Assembly (NCBI RefSeq): GCF_002844275.1
Contig: NZ_NXGX01000001.1
Location: 372,001-436,000, forward strand
Direction of reading: 5' to 3'
Length of the DNA stretch: 64,000 nucleotides
Origin: Thalassospira lohafexi
Lineage (GTDB): Bacteria; Pseudomonadota; Alphaproteobacteria; Rhodospirillales; Thalassospiraceae
Shown here: positions 28,990-38,136 of the stretch, in pieces
Layout of the letters: the number at the start of each line of letters is the position of its first letter
Numbering within the stretch: the stretch's first letter is position 1
Notes under the pieces: model-generated
Told to the model about the DNA's origin: nothing
Seen by the model: only the letters and a program-made list of their open reading frames with translations
The model's database searches: none
Translations under genes and position numbers: made by a program

Positions 28990-29928
28990 TTAGTTCGACG
29001 GAGAGGCGCGTTCTTTGGCTGACTGTTCGATCACCGGGCCGGGCAAGGTGCGCCATTCATCAACGTCGGGGTTTATCATGCCACTATTGACCAGACATTG
29101 ACGGATGAAGCCGTTTTGACGCAACGTTTTGATGCCGCGATTAAGCGCTTGGACCACAGCATTCGCATTCTTGAGTTTTCTCGACACCATGAAATGCTGG
29201 CTCTCGGGCAGGGCGACTTTGACACCGGCAATCGGAAACAACCGAATACCGTCGATTTCGCGGCCCATATTTTCCGAAGATGAAAACTCCAGCAGCGTGA
29301 AGTCGGCACGCCCCGCATCAATCAGTGAAAAAAGTTGGCTTTTGGTTGCGGCACTCGTCAGGCTGGCCGGGTTCAGGCTTTCAAGAACCTGCCAGTCCAG
29401 GCGCCAGGTGCGAATACCGACCGCGCGCAACTCATGGACACCCTCAAGCGATTTCTCGGCAAAGAAATTCACCAGGTTGCTGTTGGCATAAAGGCCCTTT
29501 TCTATTTCGCCCGAACGGATAACTGGTGCCGTCTCAAGCACATCTTCATTCTCCGCAATATTGAATGTCCAGTCGGTTTTGACATGGGCGGCACCGGACG
29601 CAACCATTTTGCGGCTGCGCTCTGAATTGGGGGACTCCACCGGGCGAACTTCGGTCTTGAGACCGCCCGCATGCAGGGCCTCACGCAACAGGGTGTAATT
29701 CATAAGCGATAGATTGGAGATGCCGCGCGTCGCACATTTGCGACAATCTTCCGACTGGCTTGCGATGCAGTTATTGATATCGACGATGTCAACCGTACTG
29801 ACCGGCATGAGGATGACCTGATCATCTGTCAAAGTCTGGCTTTTGGCACCTTTGACACCGCTATCATAGAAAACGATCAACGCGGCGACAGTTGTCAAAA
29901 GCAGGCGGATCCGCATGGCGTTCCTCAA
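28990..29928 (-). CDS. Periplasmic binding-protein-like protein, function unknown
   Basis: 312 residues with an N-terminal signal segment (MRIRLLLTTVAALIVFY). The body has the rhythm of a type II periplasmic-binding fold: VRPVESPNSERSRKMVASG, LRAVGIRTWRLDWQVLES, LFSLIDAGRADFTLLEFSS and a C-terminal ALNRGIKTLRQNGFIRQCLV. It contains a CIASQSEDCRKC cluster near residue 53, which could form disulphides. No transporter lies beside it. The true start may be the second ATG at 29916. Confidence 0.65.
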   Translation of the reverse strand: MRNAMRIRLLLTTVAALIVFYDSGVKGAKSQTLTDDQVILMPVSTVDIVDINNCIASQSEDCRKCATRGISNLSLMNYTLLREALHAGGLKTEVRPVESPNSERSRKMVASGAAHVKTDWTFNIAENEDVLETAPVIRSGEIEKGLYANSNLVNFFAEKSLEGVHELRAVGIRTWRLDWQVLESLNPASLTSAATKSQLFSLIDAGRADFTLLEFSSSENMGREIDGIRLFPIAGVKVALPESQHFMVSRKLKNANAVVQALNRGIKTLRQNGFIRQCLVNSGMINPDVDEWRTLPGPVIEQSAKERASPSN

Positions 29929-30048
29929 TCACATTATCTATGTGTATAATTATTACTTATCTCAAGTCAGTCCGAAAAACCATCCTGAAGGTCGCACGTC
30001 ACCGAAAACGCTGTTTGTTCCTTGCGCACAAAGTCACCTGACCAAGGG

Positions 30049-30966
30049 TTAAGGTCTGGCATCCGGCGGCAACTCACCCAGATGGTGGCGCATCCAGATC
30101 GTTTCTTCAGACGCGGTGCGGCCAAAGTGTCGCTTGAACTCGCGGCTGAATTGCGACGCACTGACATAGCCAACAGATGCGGCAACTTCCGTAACCGTCT
30201 GCCCATGATGGGCCAGTAAAATGCGCGCTTCATGAAGGCGCATTGATTTTATGTATTGGATGGGGCTGCTGCCCAGCAGTCGGCGAAAGTGCGCGTGATA
30301 GGATGGCACGCTCATGCCCGCATGCTGGGCCAGTTCCGGTATCGAAAGCGGCTTTGTGAAATTCTCACGCAGATACCCAAGGCTGCGCAGGATTCGTCCG
30401 GCCGTCCCGCGTTGCTCAAGGGCGGCAATCATCTTGGCACCCTGCGGGCCGGTCAGAATGCGAAAATACAATTCCCGCATTAATCCATCCCCCAGTATCG
30501 CCGTCTCAACCGGGCTTTGCAAAGCCCGGAGCAACCTGTGCAAAACGGCGCTGATCTCCGGTCCTGTTTGGGTGGAAATCAGGCTGGCGGGTTCGGACTG
30601 TGTGTCGGTTGGGGCATATCCTTCAATTGTCGCAACAAGTTCGGCAATCAGCCGCATGTCAAAATCCAGATAGATGGCAAGTAACGGATGTTCGGGGCTG
30701 GCATCTGATTGCATGCGAAACGGGACCGGCACCGAAACCGCCAGATAATGCTCCTCGTCATAAACGTAAATATTGCCATCCAGCACACCGCGTTTGCTGC
30801 CTTGGCACACAAACACCACGCCCGGCTGATACAGAACCGGCACGTTGTGAAGGACGCTTTCACTTCTAAGAACGCGCAGCCCCTTAAGCGGCAGGAAATT
30901 ATAGCCTTCCTTGGGCGCAAGCCGTGCCGCAAGAACGGCAAGACTGTCTGATGCTCTATCGGACAT
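30049..30966 (-). CDS. AraC-family transcriptional regulator (YqhC-like)
   Basis: 305 residues. The N-terminal half matches the AraC_N cupin type (VPVLYQPGVVFVCQGSKRGVL); the C-terminal half has two helix-turn-helix motifs (LSIPELAQHAGMSVPSYHAHF and VTEVAASVGYVSASQFSREF). It is divergent from an SDR gene 116 bases away, its likely target. E. coli YqhC of the same architecture controls aldehyde reductases, so aldehyde stress is a plausible signal. Confidence 0.9.
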   Translation of the reverse strand: MSDRASDSLAVLAARLAPKEGYNFLPLKGLRVLRSESVLHNVPVLYQPGVVFVCQGSKRGVLDGNIYVYDEEHYLAVSVPVPFRMQSDASPEHPLLAIYLDFDMRLIAELVATIEGYAPTDTQSEPASLISTQTGPEISAVLHRLLRALQSPVETAILGDGLMRELYFRILTGPQGAKMIAALEQRGTAGRILRSLGYLRENFTKPLSIPELAQHAGMSVPSYHAHFRRLLGSSPIQYIKSMRLHEARILLAHHGQTVTEVAASVGYVSASQFSREFKRHFGRTASEETIWMRHHLGELPPDARP

Positions 30967-31082
30967 ATATCTGTTTCATAGGATTGGGCAAATAGCTCAG
31001 CTAAATGGGCGTGGATACACGATGGTTTTCATAATATCTGACAGTTCGCTGCTTAATCAAGACAACGAATGGATCACATATC

Positions 31083-31907
31083 ATGACAAAACGATTTTTC
31101 ATCACCGGGGCGAATTCCGGTTTCGGCTTTGCGATTGCCAAGGCCGCCGTCGCACAAGGGCATTCTGTGATCGGCACCGTTCGATCAGATGCGGCCCTGT
31201 CGCATGTGCGCGCGAAATTGCCTGCGGTGCAGCCGGTCCGCTTGGACGTCACCGATTTTGACAATATCCCAAATGTCATCGCGCAGGCCGAAGATGACTT
31301 TGGCCCGATTGACGTTCTGATCAACAATGCCGGTTATGGCCACGAAGGGGTGCTCGAAGAATCGCCGCTTGATGAATTGCGCCGCCAGTTTGAGGTCAAT
31401 GTTTTTGGCGCAACGGCGGTTGCCAAGGCCTTCTTGCCGCGCTTTCGGCAAAGACGTGCGGGCTTTATTGTCAATATCACCTCGATGGGCGGCCTGATCA
31501 CCATGCCCGGCATTGCCTATTACTGTGGCAGTAAATTCGCCCTTCAGGGAATTTCCGAGGTGATGCGCGCCGAGATGGCCCCGTTTGGTGTCCATGTCAC
31601 CGCCGTTTGTCCGGGCTCGTTCCGCACCGACTGGGCCGGGCGCTCCATGGTCAGAACGGATCGATCCATTTCGGACTATGACGCAGTATTTGAACCAATC
31701 CGTCAGGCGCGTTTGGAAAAAAGCGGCAAACAACTTGGCGACCCGGCAAAGCTGGCCGATGCGGTTCTAACGCTGATCAGCGATCAAAACCCGCCTGCAC
31801 AACTGCTGCTGGGCAGCGATGCCTATCAGTTGGTGTCCGATAAACTCAACCGCATGCAGGGTGACATTGAAAAATGGAAACACCTGACGGTTTCGACAGA
31901 CGGCTAG
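31083..31907 (+). CDS. Short-chain dehydrogenase/reductase
   Basis: 274-residue classical SDR. The cofactor motif is TGANSGFGFAIA at the N-terminus, then NNAGYGHEG near residue 82, the Ser in NITSMGGL and the Tyr/Lys pair in YYCGSKFAL. The acidic residue that would select NAD is missing after beta-2 (GTVRSDA), so NADP is likely. The substrate is unknown. It is divergent from an AraC regulator, which suggests inducible carbonyl reduction. Confidence 0.87.
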   Translation: MTKRFFITGANSGFGFAIAKAAVAQGHSVIGTVRSDAALSHVRAKLPAVQPVRLDVTDFDNIPNVIAQAEDDFGPIDVLINNAGYGHEGVLEESPLDELRRQFEVNVFGATAVAKAFLPRFRQRRAGFIVNITSMGGLITMPGIAYYCGSKFALQGISEVMRAEMAPFGVHVTAVCPGSFRTDWAGRSMVRTDRSISDYDAVFEPIRQARLEKSGKQLGDPAKLADAVLTLISDQNPPAQLLLGSDAYQLVSDKLNRMQGDIEKWKHLTVSTDG

Positions 31908-31913
31908 ACCGGA

Positions 31914-32801
31914 TCACGTCTCATTAATCAACCAGTCCAGCAAGGTGCTCGTTGTGCTGCTCGCCGTCGGGCTGGGCACCAGCCAGTATCCGCGATCCTT
32001 GCGCGTGACCTCTGGCCCGACGGCGACAAGGCTGCCCAGATCAAGATGATGATCGACCAACCCGCGCCAGCCCAGTGCCAACCCCTGTTCGGCCAGCGCG
32101 GCCTGAATGATAAATCCATATGTATTCAGGCCCAAATCACCTTGGGCGCGGGGGCGTGTCACCCCAAAGGCCGCAAGCCACGTTGCCCATGTCAGCCAGC
32201 GCGATTTACCGGTTGTTTCAAGATGCAGCAACGGTGCGCTGGCAAAATCTGCCGGATCGTTGAACGGGCCGAACCGTTCGAGAAAACCCGGTGTGCAGAC
32301 CGGCACCACGCATTCGGGGATCAAAAGGCGTGCGGTGTCGGGGAAATCTTCGCGCGCACCAAACAGCATCGCGGCATCCGTGTCGCGTTCCAGCGCATCT
32401 TCAAGTCCCTGTGACGCCACGATATGGACCTCCGCCTCGGGATGCAGGCGGCGGAAATCGGTGACACGCGGCATCAACCAGAATGCGGCAAATCCGAAAT
32501 CGGTGAAAATCCGCACCGCGGGCACCTTTGACGTGCGGCGCGTATCATGGGTGGCCTTATCAATGCTCTCCACACTCGACTGCACCGCCTGAAACAAAAT
32601 CTCCCCGGCGTCGGTCAGCCGGCTTCCGCCTTGCGACCGGCGGAGCAATGACACGCCGAGCTGCTCCTCAACCCGCTTGATCTGATAGGTGACAGCAGGC
32701 TGCGTCAGGCCAAGTTCATGGGCCGCGCGCGTTAAGCTGCCCAGCCGTCCGGCCGCCTCAAAAATGCGCAGCCATCCAATATCAAGCGGGCGTTGTGACA
32801 T
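31914..32801 (-). CDS. LysR-family regulator of choline-sulfate use
   Basis: 295 residues, GcvA-like. The winged helix is at about residues 6-65 (LRIFEAAGRLGSLTRAAHEL, then QPAVTYQIKRVEEQLG). The effector domain includes RIFTDFGFAAFWLMPRV. It is divergent from betC, the arrangement known for the choline-sulfate utilisation regulators that accompany betC in many proteobacteria. It should act through the 180-base gap between the genes. Its stop lies seven bases from that of the SDR gene. Confidence 0.85.
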   Translation of the reverse strand: MSQRPLDIGWLRIFEAAGRLGSLTRAAHELGLTQPAVTYQIKRVEEQLGVSLLRRSQGGSRLTDAGEILFQAVQSSVESIDKATHDTRRTSKVPAVRIFTDFGFAAFWLMPRVTDFRRLHPEAEVHIVASQGLEDALERDTDAAMLFGAREDFPDTARLLIPECVVPVCTPGFLERFGPFNDPADFASAPLLHLETTGKSRWLTWATWLAAFGVTRPRAQGDLGLNTYGFIIQAALAEQGLALGWRGLVDHHLDLGSLVAVGPEVTRKDRGYWLVPSPTASSTTSTLLDWLINET

Positions 32802-32978
32802 AAAAATTCTTTATGTTTGTGATTAAAAATCAGCGGGTTTCATCACGCAATGATTTGTGGATTTAATGATCGTTCCGCATTCAACGTCAAGAGCATTCCG
32901 CATGAGGCTCATTTTGGTCCCCCGGCAATGCTTGAAAAATGCGCGCTTTCCATCCCTGTCCCGGAGTGCATTCGTTTC

Positions 32979-34505
32979 ATGAAGTCCCCGAATATCCTGA
33001 TCCTGATGGCCGACCAGTTAAACGGGACCCTGTTCCCCGATGGTCCGGCTGATTTCCTCCATACGCCGCACCTGCGCGCACTTGCCGAACGCTCCGCACG
33101 GTTTAAAAATTGCTATACGGCATCCCCGCTTTGCGCACCGGGGCGCGCATCCTTTATGGCCGGGCAATTGCCCAGTCGCACACGGGTCTATGACAATGCC
33201 GCTGAATTTTGCTCTGACATCCCGACCTATGCCCATCACTTGCGCCGCGCGGGGTATTACACCTGCCTGTCGGGCAAGATGCATTTTGTCGGGCCCGATC
33301 AGTTGCACGGGTTTGAAGAACGCCTGACCACCGATATTTACCCGGCTGATTTTGGCTGGACGCCCGATTACCGCAAACCGGGTGAACGCATTGACTGGTG
33401 GTATCATAATCTCGGCTCGGTGACCGGGGCCGGGGTGGGGGAAATCTCCAACCAGATGGAATATGACGACGAGGTCGCCTACAACGCCACGCATAAACTT
33501 TATGATCTGTCGCGCGGTCACGATGAACGCCCATGGTGCCTGACCGTCAGCTTCACCCATCCCCACGATCCCTACGTCGCACGCAAGAAATTCTGGGACC
33601 TCTACGAAGACTGCCCGGAACTTGAACCTGAAATCGGTGCGTTCGCGTTTGACGAACAGGACCCGCATTCAAAACGTCTGTTGCAGGCAAGTGATCATAC
33701 CGCCTTTGACATCACGCGCGAAAATATCCGTCGCTCCCGTCAGGCCTATTTTGCCAATGTGTCCTATATCGACGATAAAATCGGTCAGATCATGGATGTG
33801 CTTGAACGCACCGGGCAGGCCGACAACACCATCATTCTGTTCCTGTCTGATCATGGCGACATGCTGGGCGAACGCGGCCTGTGGTTTAAAATGAGCTTCT
33901 TCGAAGGCTCGGCCCGCGTGCCGCTGATGATGGCCGGGCCCAACATCACACCGGGCTGCTACACCGATCCGGTCTCGACCCTTGATGTCACCCCGACGGT
34001 GGCCGATCTGGCCGGTATTTCGATGGATGAAATCATGCCATGGACGGACGGCACAAGCCTCCTTCCGGGCTTCTCGGGCACCAAACGCACCGAGCCGGTC
34101 CTGATGGAATATGCCGCCGAGGGGTCTTATGCACCGCTGGTCTGCATCCGCGAAGGCAAATGGAAATACACCTATTGCCCGCTTGATCCTGAACAGTTGT
34201 TTGATCTTGAGGCCGACCCGCATGAGCTGAAAAACCTTGCCACTGATCCGGCCATTGATGCGGCCAGTGCCGAACAGCTCGAACAGTTCCGCGCTCAACG
34301 GGCGGCCCGCTGGGACATCGACAGTTTTGATGCGAGTGTGCGCGAAAGTCAGGCACGCCGCTGGATTGTCTATGAGTCTTTGCGCAATGGCTCCTATTTC
34401 CCATGGGATTATCAGCCGCTGCAAAAGGCGTCTGAACGCTACATGCGCAATCACATGGACTTAAACGAAGTCGAAGAAAAACAGCGCTTCCCGCGAGGGG
34501 AGTAA
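32979..34505 (+). CDS. betC: Choline-sulfatase
   Basis: Hydrolyses choline-O-sulfate to choline and sulfate. It has 508 residues. The sulfatase core starts at MKSPNILILMADQLNGTL; the formylglycine cysteine lies in SPLCAPGRASFMAGQ (C-x-P-x-R). A second metal-site segment is FLSDHGDMLGERGLW. The C-terminal tail SYFPWDYQPLQKASERYMR is the choline-sulfatase-specific extension. A longer frame from 32850 has no family support. A LysR regulator is divergent and a choline/betaine carrier follows. Activity requires a formylglycine-generating enzyme, not found here. Confidence 0.94.
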   Translation: MKSPNILILMADQLNGTLFPDGPADFLHTPHLRALAERSARFKNCYTASPLCAPGRASFMAGQLPSRTRVYDNAAEFCSDIPTYAHHLRRAGYYTCLSGKMHFVGPDQLHGFEERLTTDIYPADFGWTPDYRKPGERIDWWYHNLGSVTGAGVGEISNQMEYDDEVAYNATHKLYDLSRGHDERPWCLTVSFTHPHDPYVARKKFWDLYEDCPELEPEIGAFAFDEQDPHSKRLLQASDHTAFDITRENIRRSRQAYFANVSYIDDKIGQIMDVLERTGQADNTIILFLSDHGDMLGERGLWFKMSFFEGSARVPLMMAGPNITPGCYTDPVSTLDVTPTVADLAGISMDEIMPWTDGTSLLPGFSGTKRTEPVLMEYAAEGSYAPLVCIREGKWKYTYCPLDPEQLFDLEADPHELKNLATDPAIDAASAEQLEQFRAQRAARWDIDSFDASVRESQARRWIVYESLRNGSYFPWDYQPLQKASERYMRNHMDLNEVEEKQRFPRGE

Positions 34506-34711
34506 AGAAGCTGCGCCGGTAGTCTTGTGGGACAGACAGATCGGCGCAGCTTCAATACCGAATTTTCAAATTATAAGCCGCCTGGTGGTCTGGTTCGGGT
34601 GCAGATCACTTCCCTTTTCGGGACCGTTGCGTGGGACGTGTTTTAACGGTGCTGATCAGGAGGCAAAAACAACGAAAAGTTGGATACCCGGCACAGTGAG
34701 GCAAGCATAGT

Positions 34712-36361
34712 ATGAAAGAGAAAATGAAGGTGGGTCCGCTTGGGCCTTTCCCCCATGTCTGCAAGCCGGTGTTTTCCATCTCGGCCTTGTTGATTCTGGG
34801 GTTCATCGTGTTCGGTGCGTTTTTCACCGACACAGCAGCATTGGTTTTCACATCAGCCCAGTCCGCGATTGCGGATTATTTCGGCTGGTTTTTGATCATC
34901 GTTGCCAATCTGGCGGTGGTGGTCAGTCTTTATCTGGCGATTGGCCCCTATGGGCGGGTCCGTCTTGGCGCGCAAAGCGAAGCCCCCGAATACGGGCTGT
35001 TTTCATGGACGGCGATGCTGTTTAGTGCGGGGATCGGCATTGGTCTGCTCTATTGGGCGGTGGCCGAACCCCTGTATCATTTCTTTGCACCCCCGATGGC
35101 CGAGGCAGAAACCATTGCCGCGGCCGAGCAGGCAATGACGATTTCGTTCCTGCACTGGGGCATTCACGGCTGGGCGATCTACTGTATCGTTGGGCTGTCG
35201 CTGGCCTATTTCCATTACCGCAAAGGTCTGCCGCTTTCGATCCGCTCAGCGCTTTATCCGATGATCGGCGAACGCATTTATGGTCCGTGGGGGCATGCGG
35301 TCGATATTCTTGCGGTCTTTGGTACCATGTTTGGCATCGTCACTACGCTGGGGCTTGGTGTGATGCAAATCAGTTCCGGGCTCAATGGGTTGTTCGGTAT
35401 TCCCGATACCCTGTTTGTTCAGATTATCCTGATCGGCATCATTACGATCTTTGCCACCATTTCGGTGATGGCCGGGCTCGATAGTGGGATCAAGCGGATC
35501 AGTAATTTCAACATTCAGCTCAGCTTTGTGTTGCTGGCCTTTATCGTGATTACCGGCCCGACGCTCTATATCTTCGACAGCTTTGTTGAAAATGTCGGCA
35601 ACTACGTCAGTGATCTGGTCAAGCTCAGCTTCTGGAGCGAAGCCTATTCCGGCACCGACTGGCAGGTTGGCTGGACCATCTTCTATTGGGCATGGTGGGT
35701 TTCGTGGTCACCGTTTGTCGGTATCTTTATCGCCCGCATTTCGCGTGGGCGGACGATCCGCGAATTTACCCTTGGTGTTCTGTTCATTCCGATCGTCATT
35801 CTGTTCTTCTGGTTCACCGCCTTTGGCGGGGTTGCGATCCATATGGAACTTCTGGGTGATCCCGGATTGATCGAGGCCACCAAGCAGGGTTACGGCAACG
35901 CCATCTTCAAGTTGCTGGAATTCCTGCCAATGACCAAGTTTGTCACCGCTGTTGTGATTGTCATGATCGTTGTCTGGTTTGTGACCTCCTCAGACAGTGG
36001 CAGCTTTGTCATCGACATGCTGACCGCAGGCGGGCACACCAACCCGCCGCGCGTTCAACGCCTGTTCTGGGCCCTGACCGAGGGGGTGATCGCCGCCATC
36101 TTGCTTGTCGCAGGCGGGCTAGCGGCCCTGCAGGCGGCGGCCGTTGTGGCGGGCTTCCCGTTTGCCTTTGTCATTCTTGTGATGATGTATGGGCTGCTCA
36201 GGGCCCTGGGACGCGATCATCTTGTCATGTACCGCTATAAACAGTGGTTCGAGACAGAACATGATGCCGACCACAATCTGCCCGACGCCTATGTCGGCGA
36301 AACGGAGTTGCCCACCACCCCCGAAGCCCCGCAAGGTTCGGTCGGCGCAACGCCCAAGTAA
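34712..36361 (+). CDS. betT: BCCT-family choline/betaine transporter
   Basis: 549 residues with 12 predicted membrane helices. The BCCT signatures are present: SAGIGIGLLYWAVAEP in the early helices and WAWWVSWSPFVGIFIARISRG in helix 8. The motif has Ile where betaine carriers often have Met (GIGIG versus GMGIG). The C-terminal tail is short and acidic, so osmosensing may be weak. It lies 200 bases after betC in the same direction; it likely imports choline or choline-sulfate. The symbol is a family guess, since specificity cannot be read from sequence. Confidence 0.85.
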   Translation: MKEKMKVGPLGPFPHVCKPVFSISALLILGFIVFGAFFTDTAALVFTSAQSAIADYFGWFLIIVANLAVVVSLYLAIGPYGRVRLGAQSEAPEYGLFSWTAMLFSAGIGIGLLYWAVAEPLYHFFAPPMAEAETIAAAEQAMTISFLHWGIHGWAIYCIVGLSLAYFHYRKGLPLSIRSALYPMIGERIYGPWGHAVDILAVFGTMFGIVTTLGLGVMQISSGLNGLFGIPDTLFVQIILIGIITIFATISVMAGLDSGIKRISNFNIQLSFVLLAFIVITGPTLYIFDSFVENVGNYVSDLVKLSFWSEAYSGTDWQVGWTIFYWAWWVSWSPFVGIFIARISRGRTIREFTLGVLFIPIVILFFWFTAFGGVAIHMELLGDPGLIEATKQGYGNAIFKLLEFLPMTKFVTAVVIVMIVVWFVTSSDSGSFVIDMLTAGGHTNPPRVQRLFWALTEGVIAAILLVAGGLAALQAAAVVAGFPFAFVILVMMYGLLRALGRDHLVMYRYKQWFETEHDADHNLPDAYVGETELPTTPEAPQGSVGATPK

Positions 36362-36390
36362 CCTGAAAATCACGTAACAACATACGTGTA

Positions 36391-36428
36391 AACGGACGGT
36401 CTGGTGCAAACTGGACCGTCCGTTTTTT
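36391..36428 (+). terminator. Rho-independent terminator after the BCCT gene
   Basis: ACGGACGGTC / GACCGTCCGT (36392-36401 and 36414-36423), a perfect 10-bp stem with a 12-base loop, followed by TTTTT. Confidence 0.92.
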
Positions 36429-36823
36429 GTGTTCCCAACAAGGACACAGACCTGCAAGGGCAGGGGCCATTGTCAGGGCTATCGTCCGGGTCATCCCCCG
36501 GGGGCATCCTCCTCCGAACAATCGCGCGCCAACGCACCACTTTGGTCCCGACACGTCATGCCGGGGTCGAACGCCGGTGCGTGCCGCTCCCATCTCCCCA
36601 CACGACACCACGCGATACCACAGCACCATTCGGCCCCACTACGCATCACGTCCGGCCCCATCGCGTACCCTCCGGCTCCCGTCACGCACCATCCGAGACC
36701 ATCGCGCCCCTTCTTCTTCCGGCACCATCACTCCACGCCGCTCCACACCGCTCCATACCGCTCCATACCGCTCCATACCGTTCCACACCGCTCCAAAGCC
36801 TCGCCCGGCATCACGCCTCACTT
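36429..36823. other. Gene-free, strand-asymmetric C-rich region
   Basis: About 400 bases without a credible gene. The plus strand is rich in C and A and poor in G from about 36550 on, and ends in a 10-bp tandem repeat. Several frames are open on both strands only because stop codons are rare in this composition. A perfect 10-bp GC palindrome (CCCCCGGGGG) lies at 36495-36504. Confidence 0.6.
36731..36800. repeat. 10-bp tandem repeat, seven units
   Basis: Consensus CTCCAYACCG with units at 36731, 36741, 36751, 36761, 36771, 36781 and 36791; three central units are identical. The period is close to one helical turn. The minus strand has GG about every five bases (GGAGCGGTATGGAGCGG), which could fold into a two-tier G-quadruplex. 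Confidence 0.9.
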
Positions 36824-37089
36824 AGGGTCTGGACCCAATTGAATGGTTGAAATGGTCGCGAAGAATTTGTGCGGATATCAGGAGCATTGCCGCAGCAAGG
36901 CTCGCTGCCTTGCGAGATGATGCGACGCAATAGCCCGTGCAAATTCCTCCGATCCGAAGGGCATCAGGACACTCTGCGACCTGCTGCGTTAATCCCCTTG
37001 CCCGGGGCAATGCCCCGCGCGGTGGAGATTTCCTTGCATGTCTTGCTTGTTCTGATGCCATTTTAAACATTCAATTGGGTTCAGACCCT
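36824..37089. mobile_element. MITE-like element with 32-bp imperfect terminal inverted repeats
   Basis: The left end (36824-36855, beginning AGGGTCTGGACCCAATTG) and the reverse complement of the right end (37058-37089, beginning AGGGTCTGAACCCAATTG) match at 29 of 32 positions. The 266-bp unit is too short for a transposase. A minus-strand open frame of 82 codons runs through almost the whole element but matches no transposase I recognise. No clear target-site duplication is visible. It is likely a non-autonomous element mobilised in trans, or the decayed remnant of an insertion sequence. Confidence 0.65.
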
Positions 37090-37311
37090 GGATGCTGCCT
37101 CAATCAAGTGACGGGGGCGTGTGGCGCGTGGGGTTAGGCTGAGAATAGGGAAATGCTGCCAAAATCAGTCCGGGTTGGCTGATGGCCCTCCGCGACACGG
37201 GGCAAGGCCTGCCCATACGCTGCCGCGCGCAAGAATATATTGTATGAGGAATGCAAAGGCCGTCTGTGGACGGGATGGATTTCGGTTGTTTATGGCATGA
37301 AGGGACACATT
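37090..37311. other. Gene-free remainder before the GST gene
   Basis: About 220 bases with no gene, hairpin or repeat that I can support. Together with the two preceding stretches it makes a 950-base gene-free region. Confidence 0.5.
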
Positions 37312-37962
37312 TCAGTCATGGGTTTGGCCCGAAAACCGGGTTTTAACCATGGAATCCCGGGCGCAGAAATCCTCATACCATTTGCTTAAGGTCGGGCGGC
37401 CGGTTTTGAAATCGATCAATTCGCGAAACGCGATCCAGTCAAGCCCGGTGGCCAGCGCAATATGGCCGATTGTGACCGGGGTTTTGGGATCAAGGGCTGT
37501 TTCAAGATGGTCAAACGTCTCGATCAATTTGGCCTTCTGCCCATCGGCCAGCGGCGGATAGCGAAGCTCTTGCGGGCGACGGTTGGTTTCCCAGCGATAG
37601 AGCACACCGGCATCGCACATTCCTTGCGCCAAGGCATGCAAACGTAAGGCATGCCAGCGTTTTGGCGCTTTGTGCGGGATCAGTTTGCGTCCCCGATGCA
37701 GGCGATCAAGGTAGTCACAGATCACCATCGAGTCATACAACGTCATGCCGTCTGGCAGGATCAGGACCGGCACTTTGCCCAGTGGGTTGGCGGCAAAGAT
37801 CGCCGCGTTGCGGTTGGTCGGGCTGGTCTCAAAATGCACAACCTCAATCCGGTCGCCCAGCCCGCACTCAAGCGCAAACACCAGCACCTTGCGCGCGAAC
37901 GGCGAGTGGGTTTGATACAGCAATGTGTGATCGGATTTTAAATCATCAGACTTTTTATGCAT
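37312..37962 (-). CDS. Glutathione S-transferase family protein
   Basis: 216 residues. The N-terminal thioredoxin-like domain has LLYQTHSPFARKVLVFALE, the cis-Pro segment PLGKVPVLILPDG and the gamma-glutamyl-binding DSMVICDYLD. The C-terminal helical domain follows, with the conserved GHIALATGLDWIAFR N-capping stretch. The catalytic residue is probably the Ser in HSPFARK. I prefer the ATG at 37962 over an upstream GTG at 37983. There is no clear partner; the ilvE gene upstream has its own terminator. Confidence 0.88.
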   Translation of the reverse strand: MHKKSDDLKSDHTLLYQTHSPFARKVLVFALECGLGDRIEVVHFETSPTNRNAAIFAANPLGKVPVLILPDGMTLYDSMVICDYLDRLHRGRKLIPHKAPKRWHALRLHALAQGMCDAGVLYRWETNRRPQELRYPPLADGQKAKLIETFDHLETALDPKTPVTIGHIALATGLDWIAFRELIDFKTGRPTLSKWYEDFCARDSMVKTRFSGQTHD

Positions 37963-38062
37963 GAATGTGCCGCTGCCTGCCACGTTAGTCGTCTTTGCCG
38001 CCCTGATATCACTTTGATATCACCTTGGGCCATCCCCGGCACGGCGATTATGTACGTACAAT

Positions 38063-38096
38063 AAAAAACGCCCGATCCATCAGAACCGGGCGTTTA
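38063..38096 (-). terminator. Rho-independent terminator after ilvE
   Basis: On the minus strand, AACGCCCGGTTC / GGATCGGGCGTT forms a stem followed by TTTT. It lies 40 bases after the ilvE stop. Confidence 0.88.
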
Positions 38097-38136
38097 TTCA
38101 CTGAAAATGAATAATCACGATGATTATTCAAAAAAA

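Noticed and set aside
36731..36800. CRISPR array
   Set aside because: The 10-bp units are contiguous with no spacers and no cas genes are present.
36639..36821. Minus-strand frame of 60 codons translating the 10-bp repeat
   Set aside because: It is open only because the repeat has few stops; it reads as low-complexity Arg/Gly/Trp without a start site.
36822..37070. 82-codon minus-strand frame inside the MITE-like element
   Set aside because: No transposase motif and the frame runs into the terminal repeat; more likely chance openness, though it is mentioned with the element.
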